Positions 35,601 to 43,421 of a stretch of DNA of 64,000 bases are shown here, in pieces (position 1 is the stretch's first letter; every line of letters begins with the position of its first letter). Made by a program: the position numbers and the translations under genes. This DNA is from Corynebacterium lactis (GTDB taxonomy: Bacteria > Actinomycetota > Actinomycetes > Mycobacteriales > Mycobacteriaceae), in contig NZ_ULHE01000006.1 of the NCBI RefSeq assembly GCF_900519355.1, forward strand, positions 34,606 to 98,605. The letters run 5' to 3'. The notes beneath the pieces are model-generated. The model ran no database searches. It was not told where the DNA came from and was given only the letters and a program-made list of their open reading frames with translations.

Positions 35601-36118
35601 GCGCCAAGGGCATGGACGTCGAGGAGCTGACCGGCTCCACCTCGGTCGAGCGCCTGACCGAGCTCTGCGACGCGCTGGACATCCCCTACCGCGCCGATTG
35701 GGACGCCGGCCAGGTGTCCCTGGAGATGTACGAGCACCTGGTCGAGGACCACACCAAGGAGCCGACCTTCTACACGGACTTCCCGCTGTCGGTGTCCCCT
35801 CTGACCCGCACCCACCGCACCGACGGCACCGTCACCGAGCGCTGGGACCTGGTCGCCTGGGGTGTCGAGCTGGGTACTGCCTACACCGAGCTGACCGACC
35901 CGCTGGACCAGCGCGCCCGCCTGGAGGAGCAGTCCTTCCTCGCCGCCGGTGGCGATCCGGAGGCCATGGAGGTCGACGAGGAGTTTCTCAAGGCCCTCGA
36001 GTTCGGCATGCCGCCGACCGGCGGCCTCGGTATGGGCGTCGACCGCGTGGTCATGCTGATTACCGGCGCCACCATCCGTGAGTCGCTGCCCTTCCCGTTC
36101 GTCAAGATTGGCCGCTAG
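32681..36118 (+). CDS. lysX: Bifunctional lysylphosphatidylglycerol synthase / lysyl-tRNA synthetase LysX
   Basis: 1145 residues, the fused form known from mycobacteria and corynebacteria. Membrane segments fill residues 25-270, followed by the MprF-like DUF2156 transferase domain (about 280-610; [24 protein letters not shown]), then an OB-fold anticodon domain (about 695-790; [20 protein letters not shown]) and a class II LysRS core (motif 2 [21 protein letters not shown], motif 3 [10 protein letters not shown]). It charges tRNA-Lys and transfers lysine to phosphatidylglycerol, lowering surface negative charge and conferring cationic peptide resistance. Start ATG at 32681. It heads a likely operon with two hydrolase genes. 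Confidence 0.95.
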   Translation: [1145 protein letters not shown]

Positions 36119-36154
36119 TGGCTAGCACCTAGAGCCCGCATTGGAGGAAAACGC

Positions 36155-37015
36155 ATGAGATCGCGCCCGACCGTCGTGTTCAGCGGCGGAGTCGGCGTGC
36201 CCGCCCACGCCTGGGACAAGCTCGCCGGGATGCTCGCCGAGTCCGGCTTCGCCACCGTCACCGCCGATCGGCCGGGGCTCGCCGGCTCCGGTATGGGCTC
36301 CGGCGACTCCAGCCACGCCGAGCCCGCCTGGGCGCTCGGTCAGGCGCCGACTCTGGCCTCCGAGACCGAGCGTCTCGCCGCTGCCATTGAGGACGCCCGC
36401 GCCGCGAGCGACCGCGTCATCCTGGTCGTCCACTCCGCCGCGGGCTTCTTCGCCGAGGCGCTGGCCCTCACCCGCCCCTCGCTTGTCGACGCCGTCGTCC
36501 TCGTCGACACCTCCACCACCGCCGAGGCTTTCCCGGCGATCCCCGGGTTCGTGCTGCCCTCGCAGGTCGTCGGCAGGGCCGCTGGCCGGGCGCTGCACTG
36601 GGCCGCGGGAAAGGTCGGCGCTGATCCCGACCAGCGACGCCTACTCGGCCCCGCCCGTCTGGAGGCTCTGCTCACCGAGAACGCCGCGTTCCGCTACTGG
36701 GCTCGTGACCTGAAAGAGCTGCGCAGCCGGTATCCGGCGGCCGACACTGCGCTAGCCGACGCTGCGCTGGCCGACACAGGATCCCCGGTCACCAGTAGTG
36801 TGTTGACGGCCATCCCCGAATTTCCGGCACTGTGGCCGGGGAAGAGGGCGTCGTCGGCGCGCATGCGGCGGGCGGGCGAGCGCATCCACCGGCGGTGGCA
36901 GCGGTTCGGACCGAGCCGTCACGTGGTGCTCGAGCCCTGCGGGCACATGGTGATGAACGAGCGCCCCGGCGCCATCTACGAAGAAATACTCCGACTGGAA
37001 GGGGAAATCAGGTGA
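36155..37015 (+). CDS. Alpha/beta hydrolase in lysX operon
   Basis: 286 residues, start ATG with GGAGG 7 nt upstream, 36 bp after lysX. The fold shows VVFSGGVGVPAHAWDKLA (oxyanion region), nucleophile elbow VVHSAAG with Ser, and catalytic His in EPCGHMVMNERP. No signal peptide, so cytoplasmic. The substrate is unknown; position behind lysX suggests lipid or aminoacyl-lipid metabolism. The stop overlaps the next start by GTGA, so the two hydrolases are coupled. Confidence 0.82.
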   Translation: MRSRPTVVFSGGVGVPAHAWDKLAGMLAESGFATVTADRPGLAGSGMGSGDSSHAEPAWALGQAPTLASETERLAAAIEDARAASDRVILVVHSAAGFFAEALALTRPSLVDAVVLVDTSTTAEAFPAIPGFVLPSQVVGRAAGRALHWAAGKVGADPDQRRLLGPARLEALLTENAAFRYWARDLKELRSRYPAADTALADAALADTGSPVTSSVLTAIPEFPALWPGKRASSARMRRAGERIHRRWQRFGPSRHVVLEPCGHMVMNERPGAIYEEILRLEGEIR

Positions 37016-37977
37016 GGAAACGGCAGGTACGCGGGCGCCCCGGCACGCGCGCACTTGCACTCGTCGCGGCGTGCGCCCTGCTGCTCGGCGGCCCGCTGGC
37101 CGCGTGCGCGCCGAATAAGGCCGACCGGGAGCAGCAGGCGCAGCGGGCGGTCGGCAACCCGCACGCCACCAACGCGCACCGCATCGAGTACGGCACTGAG
37201 AGCCCCCGCCAGTACGGCGACCTCTTCCTGCCCAAGGCCGAGGACCGCAAGCACCCCCTCCCGCTGGTCGTGTTTATCCACGGTGGGGGCTGGCTGCAGC
37301 ACTCCACGGCGCTGTCCACCGAGAAGATGGCCCAGGACCTGGCCACGCAGGGTGTGGCCGTGTGGAACATCGAGTACCGCGGCTCCGACATCCACGCCAA
37401 GGACAAAGACGGCATCGGCGGCTGGCCGACGACCTACGAGGACATCGCCAAGGCCATCGACTTCATCCCCGAACTCACCACCAAGGCCCCCGCCCAGATC
37501 GACCTCGGGCGCGTCTCCGTCGCGGGCGTCAGCGCCGGCGGCAACCTCGCCGCTTGGGCCTGCAGCCGCCCCGAGTTCCCCGACGGCGCGCCGGGCGCCA
37601 ACCCCACCTTCACCGTGGACAAGTGCGTCGGCATCGCAGGCGTCTACGACATGACCCTCGCCTACGAGCAGCACGACAAGTTCGTCCGCGGCCTCCTCGG
37701 CGGCTCCCCCAAGGAAGTCCCGCAGCACTACTTCATGGCCTCGCCCGGCCTGAACATCGCACCGCGCGCCCAGATGACCATCCTGCACGGCAAGAACGAC
37801 CGCACCGTCAACATCGACGAGGCCACCTTCTACGCCCGCGCCGCCGAAGCCGCAGGCCAGCAGGTCCGCCTCATTGCGCTTGACGACGCCACCCACGGGT
37901 CCTGGGGAAAGATCGACGGGCCACAGTGGAAGCGGGCACGCTCCGCGATCTTGGAGCAGCTCAGCGTGAAGCGCTAG
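37012..37977 (+). CDS. Secreted lipoprotein esterase/lipase (alpha/beta hydrolase)
   Basis: 321 residues from GTG at 37012. An N-terminal signal with lipobox GGPLAAC predicts export and lipid anchoring. The hormone-sensitive-lipase/BD-FAE-like core shows HGGGW oxyanion hole, GVSAGG nucleophile, Asp in HGKNDRTVN and His in DATHGSWG, so the triad is complete. It acts outside the membrane, the face where lysyl-PG made by LysX can reside, so an aminoacyl-lipid hydrolase role is attractive; in other bacteria aminoacyl-PG synthases are paired with dedicated hydrolases. General esterase activity is the conservative call. Confidence 0.85.
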   Translation: MRKRQVRGRPGTRALALVAACALLLGGPLAACAPNKADREQQAQRAVGNPHATNAHRIEYGTESPRQYGDLFLPKAEDRKHPLPLVVFIHGGGWLQHSTALSTEKMAQDLATQGVAVWNIEYRGSDIHAKDKDGIGGWPTTYEDIAKAIDFIPELTTKAPAQIDLGRVSVAGVSAGGNLAAWACSRPEFPDGAPGANPTFTVDKCVGIAGVYDMTLAYEQHDKFVRGLLGGSPKEVPQHYFMASPGLNIAPRAQMTILHGKNDRTVNIDEATFYARAAEAAGQQVRLIALDDATHGSWGKIDGPQWKRARSAILEQLSVKR

Positions 37978-38121
37978 CCGGAGCTGCCGGAGGTGGTGAA
38001 ACCCTCGCCTGGGGTGGCTACAGTCGTTGGTACAACAGGCGGTTGGAAGCCCTGCCGACAGGCGCAGTGAAGATAATCCCCGCCACAACGCCAGCGAGAC
38101 TCCAGGAGGACGAGCCCCACT

Positions 38122-38895
38122 ATGAGCGCCACACAGGACAATAAGCAGCAGGACACCAACGGAAAGGTTGCCGTCGTCACCGGCGCTTCCTCCGGCATCG
38201 GCGAGGCCACCGCGAAGGCGCTGGCCGCAGCCGGTTTCCGCGTCGTCCTCGGCGCGCGTCGCGTCGAGCGCCTCGAGGCCGTCGCCGAAGAGATTCGGGC
38301 CGCCGGGGGCCAGGCGGGCGTCGTTAAGCTCGATGTGACCAGCGACGCCGATGTCGCGGCGCTGGCGGCGGCCGAGCCGCGCGTCGACGTGCTGGTCAAC
38401 AACGCCGGCGGTGCCAAGGGCATGGAGTCGATCGAGGGTGCGGTCGAGGAGAAGTGGCGCTGGATGTACGAGGTCAACGTGCTGGGCACCCTCCGCGTGA
38501 CCCGCGCGCTGCTGCCCGCACTGAAGGCCGCGCAGGGCATCGTCTTGACGGTCGGATCCATCGCCGGCCGCCAGGTTTACGTCGGCGGTGCTGGCTACAA
38601 CGCTGCCAAGCACGGCGAGCGCGCCCTCGTCGAGGTGCTGCGCCAGGAGGTCGCCGCCGACGGCATCCGCGTCACCGAGATCGACCCGGGCCGCGTGCAT
38701 ACCGACTTCTCCCTCGTGCGTTTCGACGGCGACGAGGCCAAGGCAGCGGCCGTCTACGACGGGGTCGAGTCGCTGACGGCGGGCGACATCGCCGACATCA
38801 TCGTGTTCGCGGCGACGCTGCCGCACCGTGTCAACATCGACTTCCTGCAGGTCACGCCGATCGATCAGGTCGGTGGCGCAAAGCCGAAGAAGTAG
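38122..38895 (+). CDS. SDR family oxidoreductase (YdfG-like)
   Basis: 257 residues, classical SDR: cofactor motif TGASSGIG (about residues 21-28), arginines in LGARRVERL suggesting NADP(H), NNAGG, catalytic Ser in LTVGSIAGR and Tyr-x3-Lys in YNAAKHGE. The FDGDEAKAAAVYDGVESLTAGDIADIIVFAATLP segment is typical of the YdfG/serine dehydrogenase subgroup acting on 3-hydroxy acids. CCAGGAGG lies 14-20 nt upstream of the ATG. Another SDR follows after 49 bp on the same strand. Confidence 0.88.
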   Translation: MSATQDNKQQDTNGKVAVVTGASSGIGEATAKALAAAGFRVVLGARRVERLEAVAEEIRAAGGQAGVVKLDVTSDADVAALAAAEPRVDVLVNNAGGAKGMESIEGAVEEKWRWMYEVNVLGTLRVTRALLPALKAAQGIVLTVGSIAGRQVYVGGAGYNAAKHGERALVEVLRQEVAADGIRVTEIDPGRVHTDFSLVRFDGDEAKAAAVYDGVESLTAGDIADIIVFAATLPHRVNIDFLQVTPIDQVGGAKPKK

Positions 38896-38944
38896 GCGCC
38901 ACAGCGCGCTACAAGGACCAGAAAAATGAGCGGGAGCAGCACAG

Positions 38945-39706
38945 ATGGTAAATAAGAACCCCAACGCACGACGGAAATTCGCCCTGGTCACGGGCGGCAG
39001 CCGTGGCATCGGCCTGGCAGTGGCCAAGGACCTGGCCCGCGACCACCACGTCTTCGTGGGCGCGACCACGCGGGAGTCGGCCGAGGCCGCCGCGGCGCAG
39101 TTGCCGTCGGCAAGCGTCTTTGTGGCGGACCTCAGCGACGAGCGTGCGGTGGAGGCCGCGGTGGCGGAGCTGCTGGCCGAGTTGGAACAGCGCGGGGCGA
39201 GTGGGCTCGACGTGCTGGTGCACTCGGCCGGCGTCTACGTCGACGGGCCGGTGGAGGAGGTCTCGCGTGCGGACTGGTCGCGGATCCTCGAGGTCAACGT
39301 GGTCGCCGTGGCGGACCTGACCAGGCGACTCCTGCCGGCGCTGCGCTCGGCTGGGGGAGCTGGCGGCATTGGTGGCACGGTGGTCGCGATCAACTCGGGC
39401 TCGGGCTTCCGGGCGTCGCCGGGCACCTCTCCGTACGCGGCGTCGAAGTTCGCGCTGCGGGCGTTCACGGACGCCCTGCGCGAGGAGGAGCGCGGCGCCG
39501 TGCGGGTTAGCTCCGTGCACCCGGGCCGCGTAGACACGGACATGCAGGTAGAGCTGCAGACCAATTGGCACTCCGGCGACGCCGACTGGACCTACGACGG
39601 CTCTAAGTTCGTGCGCGCCGAATCCATCGCGGCGGCGGTGCGCCTCGCGGTCGATGCGGGGCCCGACGCGAGCGTCGACGAGGTACAGGTAAGGCCCCGC
39701 GTGTAG
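38945..39706 (+). CDS. SDR family oxidoreductase
   Basis: 253 residues, second SDR of the pair: TGGSRGIG cofactor site, VHSAGVYVDGP in place of NNAG, catalytic Ser in INSGSG and YAASKFALRAF with Tyr and Lys. Charged residues after beta-2 (GATTRES) leave NAD versus NADP open. GGGAGCAG lies upstream of the ATG. Sequence identity with the first SDR appears low, so they are probably not a recent duplication. Substrate unknown. A CGTCGGCAAGCG motif lies inside at 39105. Confidence 0.86.
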   Translation: MVNKNPNARRKFALVTGGSRGIGLAVAKDLARDHHVFVGATTRESAEAAAAQLPSASVFVADLSDERAVEAAVAELLAELEQRGASGLDVLVHSAGVYVDGPVEEVSRADWSRILEVNVVAVADLTRRLLPALRSAGGAGGIGGTVVAINSGSGFRASPGTSPYAASKFALRAFTDALREEERGAVRVSSVHPGRVDTDMQVELQTNWHSGDADWTYDGSKFVRAESIAAAVRLAVDAGPDASVDEVQVRPRV

Positions 39707-39811
39707 GTGCGGTACGCACTTGTGCGGGGCCTTGGGACGCTCGATTACGGGATGCGCGGCCCCCGTGGGGCCTGCGCAGCTGCGACGTGCTCGCGGGCGT
39801 TGCGTTGAGCG

Positions 39812-41509
39812 TTACTGGGCGTCGAGGTTCAGGCGCTGGTGCATCGCTTTGACCTCGCGCGGGACGACCTTGCCAATGGCGTTGCGCGGCAGGGAATCGA
39901 CGAAGAAGACGCGGTCCGGAACCGAATGCTCGGCCAGGTTGTCGCGGACGTACTCCTGCAGCATCTCCTCGTTGAGGTCGGCACCCTGCTTCGTGTTCTC
40001 GCGGACGACGTAGAGGTACAGGTCCGCGAAAATCTCGTCATTGTCGTTGGAGCCGTGGCAGAAAACATCGGCGATACCGGGCACCGGGCCGAGGATTTCC
40101 TCAACCTCGCGCGGGAAGATGTTCTCGCCGCCCTTAATCACCATGTCGTCGGAGCGACCACAGATGTAGAGGTAGCCGTCCTTGTCGATGCGTCCCAGGT
40201 CACCGATCTGGAAAAGGCCGTCGACGGTGGTGAACTTGTCGGTCTCGCTGAGGTAACCGATGAAGGAGAGCTCCTGCGCGGTGTGGATCAGGCCCACTTC
40301 GCCGGTCGGGACTTCCTTGCCGTCCTCGCCCAGGATGCGGACCTTGGCTCCGATGGCCGGGCGGCCGGCCGAGTCCGGGCGGGTCGCCAGGTCGGGGCCG
40401 GAGGCAATGGAGCACAGGCCGGCTTCGGTAGATCCGTAGAAGTTGCAGATGACCGGCCCAAAGCGGTGGGTCAGCGCGCTGACGAGCCAGCCCGGGATGG
40501 CGTTACCCGAGGAGACAATGAAGCGGAACGGGCCAATCTTGCGATTGGGCTCGTCGTCGAGCACATCCTTGATCTGGCGCAGGAAGAATGCGGCGGAGAT
40601 CATGCCGTTGACCCCGTAGCGCTCGCACTGCTCGACGGCCTTCTTCGGGTCGAAAATGCGCATGGTGATCAGGGTGGCGCCGGTAGCCAGCGAGATGATG
40701 ACGTTTGCCCATCCCCACGCGTGGAACATGGACGCGGACTGGTGGATCACCATGTTCTTGCGCCACGGGATGCGGTCAGTGATGGCACCCAGGGTTGCGG
40801 GAGTCTTCGGCTCGTTACGCAGCACACCCTTCGGGATGCCGGTGGTGCCGGAGGACATGATGATGATGCGGCCCTGCTCCGGGGCCTTGTCGAACTTGGC
40901 CGTCGACGAGCGACCCTCTTCGATGAGGTCCTCCATGAACAGGAAGTCGGCCGGGACGGTCGAGCGGGTGTCGGGCTTCGTCACCGAAGTGATGACGACC
41001 TGGACACCGTCGAGGTTCTCGGGCAGGCGGTCCAGGAACTCGTCATCAATGAAGAGGAACTTGGCGTTGTTCTGCTTGACGACGCCCTCGATCTGGCTCG
41101 GGCCCGAGCCAATGTTCATGAGCATGATCTCCGCGCCGATGAACGCCTTGATGGCCATGGGGAGGATAATGCCGCGGCCATTGCGGGCGATCACGCCGAA
41201 GCTGGTCTGGGCGGTCATGCCCCGATCCATCATTGCGCGTGCGAGGGAGTGGGAGTGCTCCAGCAGCTCGGTGTAGGTCAACTCGCCCTCGTCGTCGACA
41301 AGCGCGAGGCGGTCTGGATAGCGCATGGCGCCCGCCTCGATGAGCGCGGCGGCAGAGAACTTCAGCCGACGGACCAAATCGGCGAAGGGGAGAACCTGCT
41401 TGGGGGTCAAAGACAGGGCGCCGGAGCGCAACAGCGGAGGCAGTGACTGGACGATAGCCTTTAGCTGAAATGGCAGCGGCACGCGCGGGGCCTTCATCTC
41501 TGCGGCCAT
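39812..41509 (-). CDS. Fatty-acyl-CoA/acyl-AMP ligase (FadD-like)
   Basis: 565 residues, ANL superfamily. AMP-binding motif IIIMSSGTTGIPKGVLR (about residue 215-230), the FYGSTEAG motif, GRSDDMVIKGGENIFPREVEE hinge region, and the C-terminal catalytic Lys in RNAIGKVVPRE are present. It activates a fatty or carboxylic acid to its CoA thioester via acyl-AMP. Chain-length specificity cannot be read. AGGAGG lies close upstream of the ATG. In this lineage such enzymes feed beta-oxidation or membrane lipid synthesis. It is convergent with the SDR gene. Confidence 0.88.
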   Translation of the reverse strand: MAAEMKAPRVPLPFQLKAIVQSLPPLLRSGALSLTPKQVLPFADLVRRLKFSAAALIEAGAMRYPDRLALVDDEGELTYTELLEHSHSLARAMMDRGMTAQTSFGVIARNGRGIILPMAIKAFIGAEIMLMNIGSGPSQIEGVVKQNNAKFLFIDDEFLDRLPENLDGVQVVITSVTKPDTRSTVPADFLFMEDLIEEGRSSTAKFDKAPEQGRIIIMSSGTTGIPKGVLRNEPKTPATLGAITDRIPWRKNMVIHQSASMFHAWGWANVIISLATGATLITMRIFDPKKAVEQCERYGVNGMISAAFFLRQIKDVLDDEPNRKIGPFRFIVSSGNAIPGWLVSALTHRFGPVICNFYGSTEAGLCSIASGPDLATRPDSAGRPAIGAKVRILGEDGKEVPTGEVGLIHTAQELSFIGYLSETDKFTTVDGLFQIGDLGRIDKDGYLYICGRSDDMVIKGGENIFPREVEEILGPVPGIADVFCHGSNDNDEIFADLYLYVVRENTKQGADLNEEMLQEYVRDNLAEHSVPDRVFFVDSLPRNAIGKVVPREVKAMHQRLNLDAQ

Positions 41510-42111
41510 AGGTGGGAATTCCTCCTGGTTGGGACTGGTGGGGTGAGTGCTGCCAGTGCTGGGCAGTCGACAAATCGGTTACGCCATTTGTCCGGCCATA
41601 GTTGTCCAGCTTTGGGCGGGCGCATTCGCGTCCGTCGCAACATCAGCAACACTAATGTGTTCGTGTAACGGTTGAACTCTAGCAAACTTTCCCGCCATAG
41701 ACATTTACATCCAAAAGTAATTACCTTCGCACAAAAGGCGCCGCGGGGGCTGGCTGCGCTGAGAAATCTGAACTAAACCGAGGGGGCGCGAAGGGCTGAG
41801 TCGCCCGGGATGCGGCGCGGCCTCCGGTGGGCTATATAACGAAATGATAACGGTGTGATTGCGAATCGGTCGGGGCAAAAGCGGATGTCGAGTGTCTGGG
41901 AGGCGCTTTTCTCGGTTTCGTATCGATGCAGAGTCGGTTTTTGTGTCTCGGTTTGCTGCCCCGAAAACTTGGGGTGTAGTGGCCCGTGGTCCGAATGTCC
42001 GCGGCGGGGCACAGGTGGGGAGGGGCTGCGCGGAAGGGGCGTTGGAGCGGTTTCGCTGTCAACGCGGAGTAACGGAGATCGTCAGAATAGGGACTACCCC
42101 TAAAGCGGGGA
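41510..42111. other. 602-bp gene-free region
   Basis: Upstream of fadD (minus strand) with its AGGAGG site at 41521-41526, then an AT-richer stretch (41640-41730) that probably holds the promoter. The remainder to 42111 is GC-rich with GGGGACTA direct repeats (42090-42114). Short open frames occur on both strands but none has a convincing start or recognisable content. Confidence 0.5.
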
Positions 42112-43053
42112 CTATTGATCGGATTCGGCCACCGTTGGTGACGGTGGTGGCGGTGGTGGCGTCGGCGTTAGGAATGCGGCCAGCAAGGGTTCGTCCGATG
42201 GCGTGCATGTGCCTAGCCATCGATCGAGGGCGTCCCGCTCGGCCTGCGTGACCCAGAGCCCGTACTTCTTCTTCACTGCAATCTGCCGGGCGACGTACTG
42301 GCAGCGGAACGCCGTGTTGGAGGGTAGCCAGGTCGCGGCGTCGCCGTCGCGCTTTTGCTGATTCGCCGGCCCGTCCACTGCTAGGAGGTTCAGGGGGTCG
42401 TTCGCCAGTTCCTGCCGCTGCTCCGGGCTCAATTGCTGGGCGCCCTTCTGCCAGGCATCGCTGAGCGCGACCACGTGATCAATCTGAACCGCTGAGGACG
42501 ACTGTCTGCCCCGCTCGAAGTTGATGACCGTTCCTGTGTAGGGATCCTGCAGTTGGCCAGCAAGAACGACACAATCTCGAGTATTCGGTTTGTATTCCTT
42601 ATTAATAAGGTCACGGCCGAGGATGTCGTTGCGCGTATCGCAGCCGTTGTGGCCGAATTCGGCGACGACATCGTCGCTCCAGCGCTGCCCAAAAGCCTCA
42701 CGGCTGTATCCCGTCTTGGGTGCGCGGCCCTTTACTGGAAGTTCCCCGAGTGCGACCCGTGCGCCGTCGGCAAGCGGAAGCGAAGTTAGGGGCGCCGGGC
42801 TGTCGAGCGTCGGCGATTCTGCAGTGGGTGCTGCTGGCGAGTCTGTCGGTGGGGTGAGTGGTGATGAGGGCTGCAGTTCTGGGGTGGTGCTCGCGTTGAC
42901 GCTTGACGACGGCGCCTGCGGTGAGGCTGGCATGGCGGGGTCCGCGCAGCCTGCGACCATGATTCCGAGCGAAAGGCCCGCGGTGAGGAGGGCTGTGGAG
43001 CGGGTTGGGAGGCGTCGGAATCGACTGGTGAGAGGCTGTCGGGAGTCGGTCAT
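42112..43053 (-). CDS. Secreted HNH endonuclease-family lipoprotein (DUF1524-like)
   Basis: 313 residues from ATG at 43053. Signal peptide with lipobox MVAGC near residue 35, then a Pro/Ser/Thr-rich linker of about 70 residues, then a nuclease domain: GYSREAFGQRW, GCDTRNDILGRDL, and the HNH core QIDHVVALSDAWQKGA..DPLNLLAVDGPANQQK (DH, then N and K). This is the His-Me finger/DUF1524 domain of secreted corynebacterial nucleases. The C-terminus is proline-rich (PTPPPPPPSPT). It probably degrades external nucleic acid for nutrition or competition. Cys pair (GCDTRN..NTRDCV) could form a disulfide. Confidence 0.85.
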   Translation of the reverse strand: MTDSRQPLTSRFRRLPTRSTALLTAGLSLGIMVAGCADPAMPASPQAPSSSVNASTTPELQPSSPLTPPTDSPAAPTAESPTLDSPAPLTSLPLADGARVALGELPVKGRAPKTGYSREAFGQRWSDDVVAEFGHNGCDTRNDILGRDLINKEYKPNTRDCVVLAGQLQDPYTGTVINFERGRQSSSAVQIDHVVALSDAWQKGAQQLSPEQRQELANDPLNLLAVDGPANQQKRDGDAATWLPSNTAFRCQYVARQIAVKKKYGLWVTQAERDALDRWLGTCTPSDEPLLAAFLTPTPPPPPPSPTVAESDQ

Positions 43054-43421
43054 GGAGCTCAGTGTATATGGGCGGCCGGATCGGAATTTCGTGCTGATTG
43101 TGCGCGGGTCGAACATGTGGGCGGTGGCTATGGGGGTAGCCGCCGTGCGGGCGGTGAATTGTATTTAAAAGTATAAAAACCGGCGTGAGGGTTAGAAACT
43201 GTGCAGCGTCCGTCGCGAGAGTCAGGGCTCGGGGGTGGAACTACAAGGAAGTTACCTAGTTACGTATTGCAATACGCCTAAATGAAAGGGCATAGTTCTA
43301 ACCAGTTAGAAATAGATAATTTGCGCGGCCTTACGAGGGCGCTGCGGCGCTCACCCGGGCGCTACGGCGAACCAGTGGGGACTCGCAAACTACCTACAGC
43401 ACCAACAAGGGGAAACCAGCC
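43054..43421. promoter_or_regulatory. gltB upstream region with two palindromes
   Basis: CGTATTGCAATACG (43263-43276) is a perfect 14-bp palindrome and TTCTAACCAGTTAGAA (43296-43311) is a 7+7 palindrome with a 2-bp centre; both lie in an AT-rich patch 110-160 bp before gltB and are plausible operators for nitrogen control. Neither matches an AmtR box well enough to name it. The region directly before the ATG (ACAAGGGGAAACC) supplies the ribosome binding site. Confidence 0.5.

Noticed and set aside
32546..35815. Very long open frame (over 1000 codons) on the minus strand opposite lysX
   Set aside because: Antisense shadow of GC-rich codons; the translation is repetitive Gly/Val/Asp/Arg-rich with no motif, and lysX on the other strand is fully conserved.
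41855..42251. Short overlapping ORFs in the gap between fadD and the HNH gene
   Set aside because: No ribosome binding site, no recognisable protein and frames open on both strands as expected from GC-rich DNA.
43263..43311. AmtR (nitrogen regulator) box before gltB
   Set aside because: The palindromes do not match the remembered AmtR motif closely enough, so only unnamed candidate operators are recorded.
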